A stretch of 64,000 nt of DNA from Frankia casuarinae (GCF_000013345.1 NC_007777.1:2852001-2916000); one strand, 5' to 3'. Positions 1 to 14,816 are shown, numbered from the stretch's first letter. Program-made: numbers and translations. Notes: a model not told the origin generated them from the letters alone.

Positions 1-3000
1 GCACGCGCTGATCAGCCCCGCCGGACCAGTGCCGGTCGGCGGCCAGGGAGACGACCCCGGCGTGCGTCACCGCCACGCCCTTCGGTACGCCCGTCGATCC
101 CGAGGTATACATCACGTACGCTAGGTCGCCGTGGCCTGCCACGACGTACGGCGGCGTCAGCGGCGGCCCGGACAGCACCCAGTCGCCCACCGGCACCACG
201 CCCACGCCCGGCGGCGCGGCGAACCCCGCCGAGGCCACCACCACACCGGTCCCGGCCAGCACCTGCGCCACCCGGGCCGAAGGCCACTCCAGGTCGACCG
301 GCACGTAGGCCGCGCCCGCCCTGAGCACCCCGATGAGCACCGCCACCAGCTCGGCCGAGCGCTCCAGCGCCACGCCGACCAGGTCACCCGGCTGTACGCC
401 CGCCACCGCCAACCTGTGCGCGACCCGGTCCGCGGCCTGCGCCAGCCGCGCGTACGACAGCCGCACATCTCCTGCCGCCACCGCCACCGCGTCCGGGCGG
501 GCGGCCACCTGGGCATCGAACGCCGCGGTGAGCCTGGTGTGGCCGAGGGGTACGCCGGTGTCGTTCCACTCGCCGACGATCCTGGCCCGCTCCGCGTCGT
601 CCAGCACGTCGACCTGGCTGACCCGCAGGTGCGGGTCGTCCGCGACCGCCTCAACCACCCGGACCAGCCGTACGACGAGGTCCTCGGCCGTCCGCCGGTC
701 GAACAGGTCGGCCGAGTAGTGCAGTTCCCCGTCGATGCCCGCCGCCGCGCCCGCCTCATCGCGGTACTCGGCGAGGTCGAAGGACAGGTCGAACTTGGCG
801 GTGGCGGCCTGCGACGGCATCACCTGGGTGTCGAGACCGGCCAGGTGCCACTCCCGCTGCGGGGTGCTCCGGAAGCCGAGCATCACCTGGAACAGCGGGT
901 GGCGGGCCAGGGATCGGGCCGGGTGAAATTCCTCGACCAGCCGCTCGAAGGGCACGTCCTGGTGGGCGAAGGCGGCCAGGTCGCCCTCGCGGACCCGGCC
1001 AACGAGTTCGACGAAGGTCGGGTCACCGCCGACATCGGTGCGCAGGACGAGGGTGTTGATGAAGAAACCGATCAGGTCGTCCAGCGCGGCGTTCCCCTGG
1101 CCGGCCACTGCCGTGCCCAGCGGGATGTCGCTGCCCGCGCCCAGCTTGGACAGCAACAGCGCTACGGCCGCCTGCACCGCCATGAACAGCGTCGCAGCCT
1201 GGCCCCTGGCCACGTCGGCCAGGCGGGCGTGTGTCCGCGCGCCGAGCCGGATGGGCACGGATCCGGCCTGGAAGCCGGGCAGGGCGGGGCGGGGCCGGTC
1301 CACCGGCAGGTTCAGCTCGGCGGGCAGGTCGGCCAGCGCCTGCCGCCAGTACGCCAGGTGCGCGTCCGACCGGTCCTCGCCGGCCGCGACCTCGCGCTGC
1401 CAGATGGAGTAGTCGGCGTACTGCACGGGCAGCGGCGCCCACGGCGGGGCCTGCCCGTTCCGCCGCGCCGCGTAGGCCGTGGCCAGATCCCGGGCGAACA
1501 CCCCCATCGACCAGCCGTCCGCGGCGATGTGATGGACGACGAGTGACAGCACGTGGCTGCCGTCGGGCACGGCGAACAGCGTGGCCCGTACCGGCAGGTC
1601 GCGGCTCACGTCGAAGCCCCGGGTGGCCTCGGCCGTCAGCCGGCTGGGCAGCTCGTCCTCGTCGGTCGGTACGACCACAGGCGTGGGGCGTGCGGCCTCA
1701 GCGGTCAGGATCTGCTGCCGCGGGATGCCGTCGGGGTCGGGGAACACCGTCCGCAGGCTCTCGTGCCGTGTGACCACGTCGCCGAGCGCGGCCCACAGCG
1801 CGGTCCGGTCCAGGTCGCCGCGCAGCCGCAGCTGCACCGGGATGTTGTAGAGCGCCTCGCCGTCCTCGAGCCGGTTGAGGAACCACATCCGGGCCTGGCC
1901 GAACGACAGCGGCACCGCCTCGGGCCGTTGCACGGGCGCGAGCACCGGCTCGTCGGCCGCCGGGTCGCCGCCGGCCCGCACCAGCGTGGCGACCCCGGCG
2001 GGTGTCGGCTCGGCCATCAGCTCGCCGATGGTCAGCGCCGTCCGCAGCAGGTTCCTGATCCGTGCGATCAGCTGCATGGCCAGCAGGGAGTCACCGCCGA
2101 GGTCGAAAAAGTCGTCGTCGGCCCCGACCCGCTCCAGGCGCAGCACCTCGGCGAACAGGGTGCACAGCGATTCCTCGACCGAGGTGCGCGGCTCCCGGCC
2201 GGTCACCAGGCCGGCGAAGTCGGGGGCGGGCAGGGCGGCACGGTCGACCTTGCCGTTGGCGGTCAGCGGCAGCGCGTCGAGCACGACCACGGCTGAAGGG
2301 ATCATGTGGTCGGGCAGCAGGCCCGCCACGAAGTCGCGGATCTGGACGGTGTCGAGCGTCTCCCCGTCGGAGGCGACGACATAGGCGACCAACCGTTTCT
2401 GCCCCGGCTGGTCCGCGCGCGCGATGACCGCGCCCTGGCTGACGCCCGGGTGCATGACCAGCACCGCCTCCACCTCACCCGGTTCGATCCGAAAACCACG
2501 GATCTTGACCTGCGCGTCCGCCCGACCGGCGAACACCAACTGCCCCTCCCCCGTCCACCGCCCCAAATCCCCCGTCCGATACATCCGCTCCCCAGACCCG
2601 GAAAACGGACACGCCACAAACCGCTCCCCCGTCAACCCAGGCCGGCCAAAATACCCACGCGCCAACCCCACACCCGCCACATACAACTCACCCGTCACCC
2701 CCGGCGGCACCGGCTGCAAAAACCGATCCAACACAAACACCCGGGTGTTATCCATCGGACGGCCAATCGGCACCACCGAGGCAACCTCATCCCCCGGCCG
2801 CACCTCAAACACCGTCGCACACACCGTCACCTCCGTCGGCCCATACAACTGCCGCACCACCACCCCCGGACACGCCTCCACCACCCGCACCACCGCCGCC
2901 GCACTCACCACATCCCCACCCGTCACCACCTCACGCACCCCCACAAAACACCCCGGCGCCTCCTCCGCCACCGCCGCAAACAACCCCGCCGTCACATGCA

Positions 3001-6000
3001 CCACCGTCGGCCCAAAATCCGAAATCAACCCCTTCAGCACCCCAGCGTCGACCCGCCCGGCCGGCGCCACCACCACCTGACCCCCCGACAACAACGCCAC
3101 CCACAACTCCCACGTCGACGCGTCAAACGCATGCGACGCATGAAACAACACCCGCCCATGAACCTCCCGCGACCAACACCGATCCGCCGCCAACCCGACC
3201 ACACCCGCATGCGTCACCGCCACACCCTTCGGCACCCCCGTCGACCCCGACGTATACATCACATACGCCACATCATCCGCACCCACCCGCACCGCCGGCG
3301 GCCCACACTCCCCCTCCCCATCCACCCAGCCACCCGCCCACACCACCCCGACAGACTCGGGCAGATCAGGCGCCCAGTCGTCGGCCACCACCACCCGCAC
3401 CCCCGCCTCAGCCAGCACCCGCCCCACCCGCACCACCGGCCACTCCACATCCACCGGCACATACGCCGCCCCCACCTTCACCACCCCCACCAACACCGCC
3501 ACCAACTCCACCGACCGCTCCATCACCACCCCAACCCGATCACCAGACCGCACCCCAGCCGCCACCAAATCCCGCGCCACCCGATTCGCCGCCGTGTCCA
3601 GGCGCGCGTAGGTCAGCGTGACGTACCGGTCCTGCGCAACCCAGTTCGCCGCCGTGTCCGGGTGCGTGTGGGTCAGCGTGACGTACCGGTCCAGCACTGC
3701 CACCGCGTCGGGACACTCGGCCACCCGGGCGGCGAACGCCCCGGTCAGCGTGCCGTCGGCCACCGCGGCCCCGGTGTCGTTCCACTCCTGGAGGACCCGG
3801 TGACGCTCGTCCGCACCCAGCACGGGCACCTGGCTGACCCGCAGCGTGGGATCGGCGGCGACGCGCTCCAGCACGCCCAGCAGACGTTCGGCCAGCCTCC
3901 GCACCGTCGAACGGTCGAACAGGTCGGCGGAGTAGCGCACCACGCCCTCGATGCCGGCCGGTGTCCCGGCGGCGGTCCTGCGTTCCTCCAGGCTGAAGGA
4001 CAGATCGAACTCGACGGCGTCCCCGTCACCCTGGACCGGCCGCACAGTCAGTCCCGGCAGTTCCCACGGCGTGTCCAGCGGCACGTTCTGAAAGGCCAGC
4101 AGGACCTGGAAGACGGGGTGACGGGCGCGGCCACGGAACTCCTCGGCCAGCCGCTCGAACGGCACGTCCTGGTGGGCGTAGGCGGCCAGGTTCCGCTCCC
4201 GCACCCGGGCCAGCAGTTCCTCGAACGAGGGGTCGCCGCTGACGTCGGTACGCAGCAGCAGGGTGTTGACGAAGAAGCCGATCAGGTCGTCCAGCGCGGT
4301 GTCACCGCGGCCGGCGACCGGCGCCCCGATGGGGATGTCGGTGCCCGCGCCGAGCCGGGACAGCAGCACCGCGATCGCCGACTGGACCACCATGAACAGC
4401 GTTCCCCGGCCGCCGCGCACGAGGTCGGTGAGCCGGGCGTGCACCGCGGGGCTGATCCGGATCGGCACCTCACCACCGGTGAAGCTCGCCACGGCCGGGC
4501 GCGGCCGGTCGGCGGGCAGGGCGAGCTCGGCGGGCAGGTCGGCCAGTGCCTCGCGCCAGTAGGCCAGTTGCTCGCTGATCAGGCTGTCCGGGTCGGACTC
4601 GTCGCCCAGCAGGTCACGCTGCCACATGGCGAAATCGGCGTACTGCACCGGAAGCGGCTCCCACGACGGGGCCTGCCCGCGGGACCGCGCCGCGTAGGCC
4701 GTGGGCAGGTCCCTGGCCAGCACGCTCATGGACCAGGCGTCGGTCGCGACGTGGTGGATGACCAGCGACAGCACGTGCTCCCGCTCGGACAGCGCGAACA
4801 GCCGGGCCCGCAACGGCGGCTCACGCCCGACGTCGAAGCCGCGGCCCGCCTCGGCCGCCAGCAGACCGGGCAGCTCCTCCGCCGCGGCGAAGACGATCAC
4901 GAGTTCGGGGTCCTCCCGCAGGATCTGCTGGCGGGGGACACCGTCGGTGTCGGGGAGCACGGTGCGCAGGGCCTCGTGCCGCCGCACGACATCGGTCAGC
5001 GCCGCCTGTAACGCCGATCGGTCGAGGTCTCCGCTCAGGTTAAGCGCGTACGGCGTGTTGTAGACCGCGCTGCCCTCCTGGAGCCGGTTGAGGAACCACA
5101 TCCGGGCCTGGCCGTACGACAGCGGGATCACGTCGGGCCTGGGCCTCGGGACCAACGCGGCGCGGGCCGCGCCGCCCTCGCCGACCAGCCCGGCGACACC
5201 GGCCGGGGTGGGCTCGGCGAACAGCGCGCGGATGTCCATCCCGACGTTCAGCTCGGCCTGCACGCGAGCGATCAGCCGCATGGCCAGCAGCGAGTCGCCG
5301 CCGAGGTCGAAGAAGCCGTCGTCGGCCCCGACCCGCGCCAGGTCCAGGACCTCGGCGAACAGGGCGCACAACCGCTCCTCGACCGCGGTGCGCGGCCCCC
5401 GCCCGGTCGCCAGAGCACCGAAGTCGGGGGCGGGCAACGCCGCGCGGTCCAGCTTGCCGTTGGCGGTCAGCGGCAGCTCCGCCACCTCGACCACCACCGC
5501 GGGGACCATGTACTCGGGCAGCCGCCCGGCCACGAACTCCCGGAGCTCCCCGGGATCGAAGCCGGTGCCCGAGGCGGGCACCACGTAGGCGACCAGTCGC
5601 TTGCGGTCAGGCTGGTCCTCCCGGGCGAGCACCGCGACCTGGTCGACGGCGGGATGCCCGGACAGCACGGCCTCGATCTCGCCGGGCTCGATCCGGAAAC
5701 CACGGATCTTCACCTGCGCATCCGCCCGCCCGGCGAACACCAGCCCACCATCGCCGGTCCACCGGGCCAGGTCACCCGTGCGGTACATGCGCTCCCCCGA
5801 CCCCCCGAACGGGCAGGCCACGAACCGCTCCCCGGTCAACGCGGGACGATTGAGATAGCCACGGGCCAGCCCGGCACCCGCCACATAAAGCTCACCGACC
5901 ACCCCGGGAGGCACCGGCCGCAGGAACTCGTCCAACACATACGTCCGGACACCCGGCAACGGGCCACCCACCACACTGCCCGTCCCCGCCACCACCCGCT

Positions 6001-6973
6001 CCCGGTCCAACGCGATGTGCGTGACATGGACCGTCGTCTCGGTAATGCCGTACATGTTGACCAACACCGGGACGTCGCCGGGATACCGGTCATACCACTG
6101 CCGCAACCGGGCAGGTTCCAGCGCCTCACCACCGAACACCACATACCGCAACGAGGAACCGACCCCGGCAGCAGCCAACTCACCGATCACCTGATAGAAC
6201 GCCGACGGAGTCTGGCTGAGCACCGTCACACCCGTCCGGCTCAGCAACTCAACGAACTCCCGCGGCGACCGACTCACCGAGTGCGCCACCACCACAACCC
6301 GGCCACCGAGCAGCAACGCACCGAACATCTCCCACACCGAAAAATCGAAGGCATAGGAGTGGAACAAACTCCACACATCATCGGCGCCCAGCCCGTACAC
6401 CCGACCCGCCGTCTCGATGAGGGCAGCCACATTACGCTGCGGAATCAGCACACCCTTCGGCGTACCCGTCGACCCCGACGTATAGATCACATACGCCGGA
6501 TGCCCCGGCCGCAACGACCGGACCCGCTCGGCATCCCGCACCGCCGTACCAGGCAGCCCAGCCAGCACACGAACCGTATCCGGGGCGTCCACGACAACCC
6601 TGACCGCCCCGTGCTCAGGCAACGCCCCCACGGTCCGCGCCGTACCCAACGTCACCACGGGAGCGGCATCGGCCAGCATAAACGCCTGCCGGGCGGCCGG
6701 ATACTCCGGATCCACCGGCAGATAAGCCGCCCCCGCCTTCAGCACCGCCAGCAACGCCACCACCATCTCCACCGACCGGGGCAACGCCACCGCCACAATC
6801 CGTTCCGGCCCCACCCCCAAACCCACCAACAGACGAGCCAGCCGGTTCACCGCGGCATCCAACTCCGCATAGGTCAACCGCACATCCTCACAGACCACCG
6901 CCACCGCATCAGGCCGCGCGACCACCTGCGCCTGAAACATCTCCGGTAGTGTCAGGTCCGCAGTACCAGGCAT
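1..6973 (-). CDS. NRPS4, starter non-ribosomal peptide synthetase (A-T-C-A-T-C-A..., 3' end outside window)
   Basis: This is a modular peptide synthetase of which about 2,324 codons are visible; the frame stays open to the left edge. The ATG at 6973 leads straight into an adenylation domain ([13 protein letters not shown]), with no condensation domain before it, so I infer it starts the assembly line. Domains by rough residue: A1 1-500, T1 near 560, C2 600-1050 (HHVATDAWS), A2 1070-1560, T2 near 1630, C3 1650-2100, A3 from 2130, cut. Specificity residues read by eye: A1 D-F-W-S-V-G-M-V-H-K (Thr-like) and A2 D-A-W-H-V-G-L-V-C-K (Hpg-like); A3 is cut before its code. No E domain is seen, so these residues should stay L. 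A1 is almost identical to the last A domain of NRPS3. A2 carries a 60-bp tandem duplication in its first core motif. The gene lies 52 bp downstream of mbtH. Confidence 0.93.
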   Translation of the reverse strand, partial: MPGTADLTLPEMFQAQVVARPDAVAVVCEDVRLTYAELDAAVNRLARLLVGLGVGPERIVAVALPRSVEMVVALLAVLKAGAAYLPVDPEYPAARQAFMLADAAPVVTLGTARTVGALPEHGAVRVVVDAPDTVRVLAGLPGTAVRDAERVRSLRPGHPAYVIYTSGSTGTPKGVLIPQRNVAALIETAGRVYGLGADDVWSLFHSYAFDFSVWEMFGALLLGGRVVVVAHSVSRSPREFVELLSRTGVTVLSQTPSAFYQVIGELAAAGVGSSLRYVVFGGEALEPARLRQWYDRYPGDVPVLVNMYGITETTVHVTHIALDRERVVAGTGSVVGGPLPGVRTYVLDEFLRPVPPGVVGELYVAGAGLARGYLNRPALTGERFVACPFGGSGERMYRTGDLARWTGDGGLVFAGRADAQVKIRGFRIEPGEIEAVLSGHPAVDQVAVLAREDQPDRKRLVAYVVPASGTGFDPGELREFVAGRLPEYMVPAVVVEVAELPLTANGKLDRAALPAPDFGALATGRGPRTAVEERLCALFAEVLDLARVGADDGFFDLGGDSLLAMRLIARVQAELNVGMDIRALFAEPTPAGVAGLVGEGGAARAALVPRPRPDVIPLSYGQARMWFLNRLQEGSAVYNTPYALNLSGDLDRSALQAALTDVVRRHEALRTVLPDTDGVPRQQILREDPELVIVFAAAEELPGLLAAEAGRGFDVGREPPLRARLFALSEREHVLSLVIHHVATDAWSMSVLARDLPTAYAARSRGQAPSWEPLPVQYADFAMWQRDLLGDESDPDSLISEQLAYWREALADLPAELALPADRPRPAVASFTGGEVPIRISPAVHARLTDLVRGGRGTLFMVVQSAIAVLLSRLGAGTDIPIGAPVAGRGDTALDDLIGFFVNTLLLRTDVSGDPSFEELLARVRERNLAAYAHQDVPFERLAEEFRGRARHPVFQVLLAFQNVPLDTPWELPGLTVRPVQGDGDAVEFDLSFSLEERRTAAGTPAGIEGVVRYSADLFDRSTVRRLAERLLGVLERVAADPTLRVSQVPVLGADERHRVLQEWNDTGAAVADGTLTGAFAARVAECPDAVAVLDRYVTLTHTHPDTAANWVAQDRYVTLTYARLDTAANRVARDLVAAGVRSGDRVGVVMERSVELVAVLVGVVKVGAAYVPVDVEWPVVRVGRVLAEAGVRVVVADDWAPDLPESVGVVWAGGWVDGEGECGPPAVRVGADDVAYVMYTSGSTGVPKGVAVTHAGVVGLAADRCWSREVHGRVLFHASHAFDASTWELWVALLSGGQVVVAPAGRVDAGVLKGLISDFGPTVVHVTAGLFAAVAEEAPGCFVGVREVVTGGDVVSAAAVVRVVEACPGVVVRQLYGPTEVTVCATVFEVRPGDEVASVVPIGRPMDNTRVFVLDRFLQPVPPGVTGELYVAGVGLARGYFGRPGLTGERFVACPFSGSGERMYRTGDLGRWTGEGQLVFAGRADAQVKIRGFRIEPGEVEAVLVMHPGVSQGAVIARADQPGQKRLVAYVVASDGETLDTVQIRDFVAGLLPDHMIPSAVVVLDALPLTANGKVDRAALPAPDFAGLVTGREPRTSVEESLCTLFAEVLRLERVGADDDFFDLGGDSLLAMQLIARIRNLLRTALTIGELMAEPTPAGVATLVRAGGDPAADEPVLAPVQRPEAVPLSFGQARMWFLNRLEDGEALYNIPVQLRLRGDLDRTALWAALGDVVTRHESLRTVFPDPDGIPRQQILTAEAARPTPVVVPTDEDELPSRLTAEATRGFDVSRDLPVRATLFAVPDGSHVLSLVVHHIAADGWSMGVFARDLATAYAARRNGQAPPWAPLPVQYADYSIWQREVAAGEDRSDAHLAYWRQALADLPAELNLPVDRPRPALPGFQAGSVPIRLGARTHARLADVARGQAATLFMAVQAAVALLLSKLGAGSDIPLGTAVAGQGNAALDDLIGFFINTLVLRTDVGGDPTFVELVGRVREGDLAAFAHQDVPFERLVEEFHPARSLARHPLFQVMLGFRSTPQREWHLAGLDTQVMPSQAATAKFDLSFDLAEYRDEAGAAAGIDGELHYSADLFDRRTAEDLVVRLVRVVEAVADDPHLRVSQVDVLDDAERARIVGEWNDTGVPLGHTRLTAAFDAQVAARPDAVAVAAGDVRLSYARLAQAADRVAHRLAVAGVQPGDLVGVALERSAELVAVLIGVLRAGAAYVPVDLEWPSARVAQVLAGTGVVVASAGFAAPPGVGVVPVGDWVLSGPPLTPPYVVAGHGDLAYVMYTSGSTGVPKGVAVTHAGVVSLAADRHWSGGADQRV
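2522..3592 (-). repeat. Hpg A-domain homogenised block, copy 1 (NRPS4 module 2)
   Basis: About 1.07 kb nearly identical to blocks in NRPS3 module 1, NRPS2 module 2 and NRPS1 modules 1 and 2. It covers A-domain cores from just after A1 to about A8. It carries the DWAPDLP variant patch near 3360-3380, shared with NRPS1 module 2 only. Confidence 0.9.
3583..3702 (-). repeat. 60-bp in-frame tandem duplication in the A2 domain of NRPS4
   Basis: Two 60-bp units (about 3583-3642 and 3643-3702) are aligned at an exact 60-bp offset. Each encodes a version of the A1 core: [16 protein letters not shown] and [16 protein letters not shown]. The reading frame is kept, giving 20 extra residues. The upstream unit (3643-3702) has lost the usual Tyr of the motif (His instead). 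Confidence 0.9.
5264..6950 (-). repeat. Thr-type A/T block, copy 1 (NRPS4 module 1)
   Basis: 5634-6950 matches 16109-17425 with a constant offset of 10,475, and 5264-5517 matches 15745-15998 with offset 10,481. The stretch between (about 115 bp, encoding the C-terminal A subdomain) differs between the copies. The first and last modules of the line therefore share an almost identical A domain. Confidence 0.9.
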
Positions 6974-7025
6974 CGACGTCCCCGCCTCATCCGTCCGGTA
7001 TCGAGTGGTGCGGCGAGACCTGCCG

Positions 7026-7250
7026 TCAGTCGGCGGTCTCGTACTCCGCCATCTCCGCGATGAGGCTCTTGGGCCGCATGTCCGTCCAGTTCTCCTCGAT
7101 GAAGTCCAGGCACGCCTTTCTGGAGTCCTCACCGTGGACGATGGACCAGCCTCCTGGAACCTCGGCGAAGACCGGCCAGAGCGAATACTGGCCTTCGTCG
7201 TTGACGAGCACGAAATAGCTGGCGGACTCGTCCTCGAAGGGATTGGTCAT
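7026..7250 (-). CDS. mbtH: MbtH-like protein
   Basis: A 74-residue MbtH-family chaperone that binds NRPS adenylation domains and helps their folding or activity. The family pattern is clear: MTNPFEDES at the start, then [15 protein letters not shown] and ENWTDMRP. I chose the ATG at 7250 because GAGAGG lies about 8 bases upstream; the ATG at 7256 would sit only 2 bases from it. It heads the short mbtH-NRPS4 unit, 52 bp before NRPS4, and follows a 291-bp gap after the aminotransferase gene, so a promoter may lie in that gap. It is the only MbtH gene in the window and could serve all four synthetases. Confidence 0.95.
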   Translation of the reverse strand: MTNPFEDESASYFVLVNDEGQYSLWPVFAEVPGGWSIVHGEDSRKACLDFIEENWTDMRPKSLIAEMAEYETAD

Positions 7251-7345
7251 GACCATTACCTCTCTCCGTCGGCGACCATTTGGGGATAACGACTCATCCC
7301 ACTGTAAGGTAACCGACCCGTGACGGGCAGAGCAAGGCGGTACCC

Positions 7346-7381
7346 GGCCAGATGTCCGATTCAGCAGTTGGACATCCGGCC
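7346..7381. promoter_or_regulatory. Inverted repeat upstream of mbtH (operator or terminator)
   Basis: Arms GGCCAGATGTCC (7346-7357) and GGACATCCGGCC (7370-7381) pair with one mismatch around a 12-base spacer. The site lies about 100 bases before mbtH and 160 bases after the hpgT stop. The right arm overlaps a TTCAGCAGTTGGACA motif (7360-7374) that recurs, inverted, upstream of the ABC transporter. It could be an operator for the StrR-type regulator or a weak terminator. Confidence 0.5.
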
Positions 7382-7480
7382 CTGAAAATGTCCACTCAGA
7401 TTCGATGACCGAACGACACGCCTCGTCATCGTGCACGCCCCGTTCATAGGCTTCACCCGGCCAGCCGACCCATGGCCCCC

Positions 7481-7548
7481 GGTAACCGGCTCACCCCGGT
7501 AACCGGCTCGGTGCGGTAACCGACTCAGTGCGGTAACCGACTCAGCGC
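7481..7548. repeat. Four 17-bp tandem repeats over the hpgT stop codon
   Basis: Four consecutive 17-base units start at 7481, 7498, 7515 and 7532, each opening with GGTAACCG followed by GCTC or ACTC. The repeat array overlaps the last codons and stop (7542-7544) of the aminotransferase gene. GGTAACC is itself palindromic. Function unknown. Confidence 0.9.
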
Positions 7549-8867
7549 GGCGGGTTGGCCTGCGACTCCACGAAGCCGACCAGCCGCGCGATGCCCTCCT
7601 CGATGTCGAAGCGGGTCAGGTAGCTGGTGGACAGCCGGATGCTGTGGTCGCCGCCGCCCTTCGGATAGAAGTAGGACATCGGCGTCCAGATAACCCCGAA
7701 GTCCTGCGCCGAACGGGTCAGCGCGGCATTGTCGGCACGGAACGGCACCCGCATGGTCAGGAAGAATCCGCCGCGGGGTGAGTTCCAGCTCACCCCGCGC
7801 TCGGCCCGCCGCTCGGCCGGCAGGTGCTTGTCCAGGCACTGCAGCATGGCGCGCATGGTGTCGCCGTAGTAGGCCGAGGTCTCGCCGTTCAGCTCGGAGA
7901 TCCGGCCGTCGGCGGCGAGCAGGGCCCCGGCGATGGCGGCCTGGCTGAGCGGCGAGGTGTTCACCGTGACCATGCTCTTGATCTTGGCGAGGTCGTCGGC
8001 CAGCAGCCCGGTCCCTCCGGAGGCGTCCCGCACCACCTGGTCGGCGACCGCGAATCCGACGCGGGCCCCCGGGAAGACCGTCTTGGAGTAGGAGCCGAGG
8101 TGGATCACCCGGCGCGCCGGATCGAGCGACTTCAGCGTCGGCACCTGCGGGCCCGGGCTGACCAGCCGGTACGGGCTGTCCTCAAGGATCAGCAGGTCAA
8201 GGCGTACGGCCAGGTCGAGCAGCGCCCGCCGGGCCGGCAGCGGCATGGTCACCCCGGAGGGGTTGGAGTGGTCGGGGACCACGTAGACGGCCCTGACCCG
8301 GCGCCCGCGCGCCCGCTCGGCCGCGACCGCGGCCGCCAGATCGGCGCAGTGCAGCCCGTCCGCCCGTTCCTCGACCGGGGTCACCTCGATGTCCAACAGC
8401 CGGGCCGCGCCGGTGATCCCCACGTAGCACGGGCTGGAGACGACCAGCACGTCGCCCGGGTCCCGCATGAGCGCCCGCAGCGCCAGGAACATCGCCTCCT
8501 GGCAGCCGACCGTGACCACGATGGACTCCGGCGGCACGTCGATGCCCTCGTCCACCCGGAGTGATTCGGCGATCAGCTTCCGGATCTGTCCGGCGGACGG
8601 GCCGTACTGGAACAGGGCGTCGCGGATCTGAGCTGGCGAGTCGCCCCGCTCGGCCAGGTGATCGAGATAACGCCGCACCTGCGTGAAGATCTGCTCGATG
8701 TCGAAGAAGCCGTCATAGGGCCGTCCAGGAGCGAACGAGATCGCCGTGGGGAAACGCACGGTGACCTCGTTGAGAAAGTTCATCGTGTCCATGACGGGAT
8801 CGGCGACGCTGGAGTGCAGGTCTTCCTTGCGCAGGTCTTCCTTGCGCGGGTAATGGGTTGTCTCCAT
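7542..8867 (-). CDS. hpgT: 4-hydroxyphenylglycine / 3,5-dihydroxyphenylglycine aminotransferase
   Basis: A 441-residue PLP-dependent class I/II aminotransferase. In Hpg/Dpg pathways this enzyme transaminates 4-hydroxyphenylglyoxylate and 3,5-dihydroxyphenylglyoxylate to the amino acids. Visible features are VGCQEAMFLALR, the DHSNPSG turn, LEDSPYR and the PLP-lysine motif SYSKTVFPGARVGF. The ATG at 8867 is chosen because it overlaps the prephenate dehydrogenase stop (TGATG) and is preceded by GGAGG; an upstream extension would run through that gene. The N-terminus carries a perfect 15-bp tandem duplication (RKEDL twice). The gene closes a tight run from dpgA to hpgT, and its stop lies inside a 17-bp repeat array. 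Confidence 0.93.
   Translation of the reverse strand: METTHYPRKEDLRKEDLHSSVADPVMDTMNFLNEVTVRFPTAISFAPGRPYDGFFDIEQIFTQVRRYLDHLAERGDSPAQIRDALFQYGPSAGQIRKLIAESLRVDEGIDVPPESIVVTVGCQEAMFLALRALMRDPGDVLVVSSPCYVGITGAARLLDIEVTPVEERADGLHCADLAAAVAAERARGRRVRAVYVVPDHSNPSGVTMPLPARRALLDLAVRLDLLILEDSPYRLVSPGPQVPTLKSLDPARRVIHLGSYSKTVFPGARVGFAVADQVVRDASGGTGLLADDLAKIKSMVTVNTSPLSQAAIAGALLAADGRISELNGETSAYYGDTMRAMLQCLDKHLPAERRAERGVSWNSPRGGFFLTMRVPFRADNAALTRSAQDFGVIWTPMSYFYPKGGGDHSIRLSTSYLTRFDIEEGIARLVGFVESQANPPR
8818..8847 (-). repeat. 15-bp tandem duplication in the hpgT N-terminus
   Basis: AGGTCTTCCTTGCGC occurs twice back to back (8818-8832, 8833-8847), adding five residues near the N-terminus of the aminotransferase without a frame change. 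Confidence 0.95.
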
Positions 8868-9745
8868 CAGCTGTCCTCCACTTTCTGTGGATCGGGGATG
8901 CGACCGTGCCCGACCCGGCCGCGGACCAGCAGATCGGTGACGGCGGTGTTCCCCTCGGACCGCAGCGCCGAGGCCGTACGTGCCAGATCCCGCGCCACCT
9001 CGTCGAGCACGTCGGCGATCGGATGGGCGTTGGCCGACATGATGCCGAGCCACAGCCGAGGGTCGCCCGCCGCGATCCGGGTGACGTCGCGCGCACCCTG
9101 CCCGGTCAGCCTCATGATTGTCTCCGGGGTGTCCACGAAGCGGGCCGCCATCGCCGAGGCCACCACGTGCGGGGCGTGCGAGATCACCGCCATCGCCCGG
9201 TCGTGCTCGGCGGGATCCATCAGGACCGGCCGCGCGCCGCAGGCCCGCACCAGCGCGGTCACCGTGGCGGCGGCGGCCGCGCCGGACTCGCCGGTGGGGC
9301 ACAGTACCCAGGACCGGCCGCGGAACAGGCCGGCCCGGGCGGCCAGCGGCCCTGACCATTCCCTGCCGCCCAGGGGGTGGCCTCCGACGAAGGCCGTGAG
9401 GTCGCAGCCCAGCTTGGCAGCCTCGGCGATCGGCGCCTGCTTGACGCTGGCCACGTCGGTGTACACGTGGGCCACCTGGTGCTTCTGCGCGTCCCGCAGG
9501 GCGGCAGGCACGGCGGCGGGCGGTACGGCCAGCACCGCGAGGTCGGCGGGAGCGCCCCGGTAGGCGGCGGGTCCACCGGGTAGCACCACCCCGGCGCCGA
9601 GGCCCGCGGCGAGCCGCGCCGCCGCCGGATCGCGGTCGGTCAGCAGCACGTCGGCGCCGTGGTCGCGTACGGCCAGGGCGATCGAGGTGCCGATTAATCC
9701 GGCGCCGATGACGATGAGGCGCCGGGGCACGAGATCAGCTCCCAC
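8867..9745 (-). CDS. Prephenate dehydrogenase
   Basis: A 292-residue NAD(P)-dependent enzyme that oxidatively decarboxylates prephenate to 4-hydroxyphenylpyruvate, the precursor of Hpg. The N-terminal Rossmann motif IVIGAGLIGTSIALA is clear. GGHPLGG and the AVISHAPHVVASA helix with its conserved His are typical of the TyrA family. The GTG start at 9745 has GGGGGAG about 7 bases upstream. It lies 24 bp after hydroxymandelate synthase and overlaps the aminotransferase start by one base, so it is co-transcribed. There is no ACT or chorismate mutase domain; a separate AroH-type mutase is encoded at 53108-53470. Confidence 0.93.
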   Translation of the reverse strand: MGADLVPRRLIVIGAGLIGTSIALAVRDHGADVLLTDRDPAAARLAAGLGAGVVLPGGPAAYRGAPADLAVLAVPPAAVPAALRDAQKHQVAHVYTDVASVKQAPIAEAAKLGCDLTAFVGGHPLGGREWSGPLAARAGLFRGRSWVLCPTGESGAAAAATVTALVRACGARPVLMDPAEHDRAMAVISHAPHVVASAMAARFVDTPETIMRLTGQGARDVTRIAAGDPRLWLGIMSANAHPIADVLDEVARDLARTASALRSEGNTAVTDLLVRGRVGHGRIPDPQKVEDS

Positions 9746-9769
9746 CTGCTCACTCCCCCAAGGCCGAGG

Positions 9770-10837
9770 TCAGGCGCTCTCGGCGGCCCGTTGGCGTTCG
9801 ACGGCCTCGTACAGGGCCTTGATGTTGTTGCTGCCGAACGTGTGGGCGCCGCGGCGGTCGATCAGCTCGTGGAAAAAGGTCCGCCTGGGGTGCCGGGACG
9901 CGGTGAAGATCTGCAGCATGACGCCGCCGTGGTCGCGATCGGCCAGGATATTGAGCTCACGCAGCGTCTCCACCGGGACGCCGACCGGGCCGAGCCGCGC
10001 CGGCAGCGCCTCGTAGTAGCTCGCCGGGGTGGTGAGGAACCGCACCCCGCGCTTCGCGCTGTCCCGGACCGCCGCCGTGATGTCGTCGGTGCGGAACGCG
10101 ATGTGCTGGATTCCCGCCCCGCCGTGCGAGCGGACGAACTCGTCGATCTGGCCGGGGGCGCGGGTGGTGTCCGGTTCGATGATGGTGAAGGTGACCTTGC
10201 CGGACGGGCTGCGCACCACCTGGGAGTCCATGGCCTGAGAGCCGACCACGATGCGCTCCTCGAAGGTCCGGGTGAAGCCGAACACGTCCCGATAGGCGCG
10301 TACGGTCGGGTGCAGTTCGCCGGCGGGCAGGCAGACCGCGACGTGGTCGATGGCCCTGAGCAGGCCTTCGTTGGAGCGGTCTGGGACGGTCTCCTCGATG
10401 AGGCCGGGCGAGAAGGGCCCCTCGACCGCCTCCCGGGAGGTGAAGCGGTGCTCCACGTCGCCGAACCCGGCCACCGACGCGAAGGTCACGCGGCCGCCCG
10501 GCGTTCCCAGGGTCTCGGGCGGCGTGACCGGCACCGCTCCACGATTCACCGCCTCGGCGAACGCGGCCTGCGCCTGGTCGACGGCGAAGCCGATGACCGC
10601 CACTCCGTCGCCGTGCCGACGGACGAACTCGGCGGCGCGGTGGTCGGAGCTGGTCGCGGCGGTGACGACGACAGTGATGTCGCACTGCCGCAGCAGCACC
10701 GACTCGCAGCCCTTGAGCCCGGTGCGCGGCCCGCCTCGGCCGGTGACGGTGAAACCGAAGGAATCGCACAGTTCGGCCGCAGCCTGCGCGGCGTCCTCGA
10801 CGAACAGCTCAATGTGGTCGATCGAATGAATGTCCAT
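9770..10837 (-). CDS. hmaS: 4-hydroxymandelate synthase
   Basis: A 355-residue non-haem Fe(II) dioxygenase that converts 4-hydroxyphenylpyruvate to 4-hydroxymandelate. It is related to hydroxyphenylpyruvate dioxygenase (HPPD) and has two vicinal-oxygen-chelate halves. Likely iron ligands are His165 (AIDHVAVCL), His245 (GIQHIAFRT) and Glu324 (FFHELIDRRG). HPPD itself cannot be excluded from motifs alone, but the setting beside hydroxymandelate oxidase, the Hpg aminotransferase and NRPS genes makes HmaS far more likely. The ATG at 10837 has GGAGGGG close upstream. The 136-bp gap before it could hold a promoter or just be a long spacer after dpgD. Confidence 0.93.
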   Translation of the reverse strand: MDIHSIDHIELFVEDAAQAAAELCDSFGFTVTGRGGPRTGLKGCESVLLRQCDITVVVTAATSSDHRAAEFVRRHGDGVAVIGFAVDQAQAAFAEAVNRGAVPVTPPETLGTPGGRVTFASVAGFGDVEHRFTSREAVEGPFSPGLIEETVPDRSNEGLLRAIDHVAVCLPAGELHPTVRAYRDVFGFTRTFEERIVVGSQAMDSQVVRSPSGKVTFTIIEPDTTRAPGQIDEFVRSHGGAGIQHIAFRTDDITAAVRDSAKRGVRFLTTPASYYEALPARLGPVGVPVETLRELNILADRDHGGVMLQIFTASRHPRRTFFHELIDRRGAHTFGSNNIKALYEAVERQRAAESA

Positions 10838-10973
10838 TCTTGCCCCTCCGTTCGTTGCGCCTCGACGCGCTTTCCACCCCAGCCCGCTGGTTAACCGGAA
10901 TGACGCCCACCCCCGATTACGGATTCTTTTCTCCTGGACGACGCACCAGCGGTGGGCGGCGGACGGCGCGGGC

Positions 10974-14816
<3,843 letters not shown>

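Noticed and set aside
9720-10894. Plus-strand frame opposite hydroxymandelate synthase
   Set aside because: The minus-strand frame has clear HmaS iron ligands and a ribosome-binding site; the plus-strand frame has neither.
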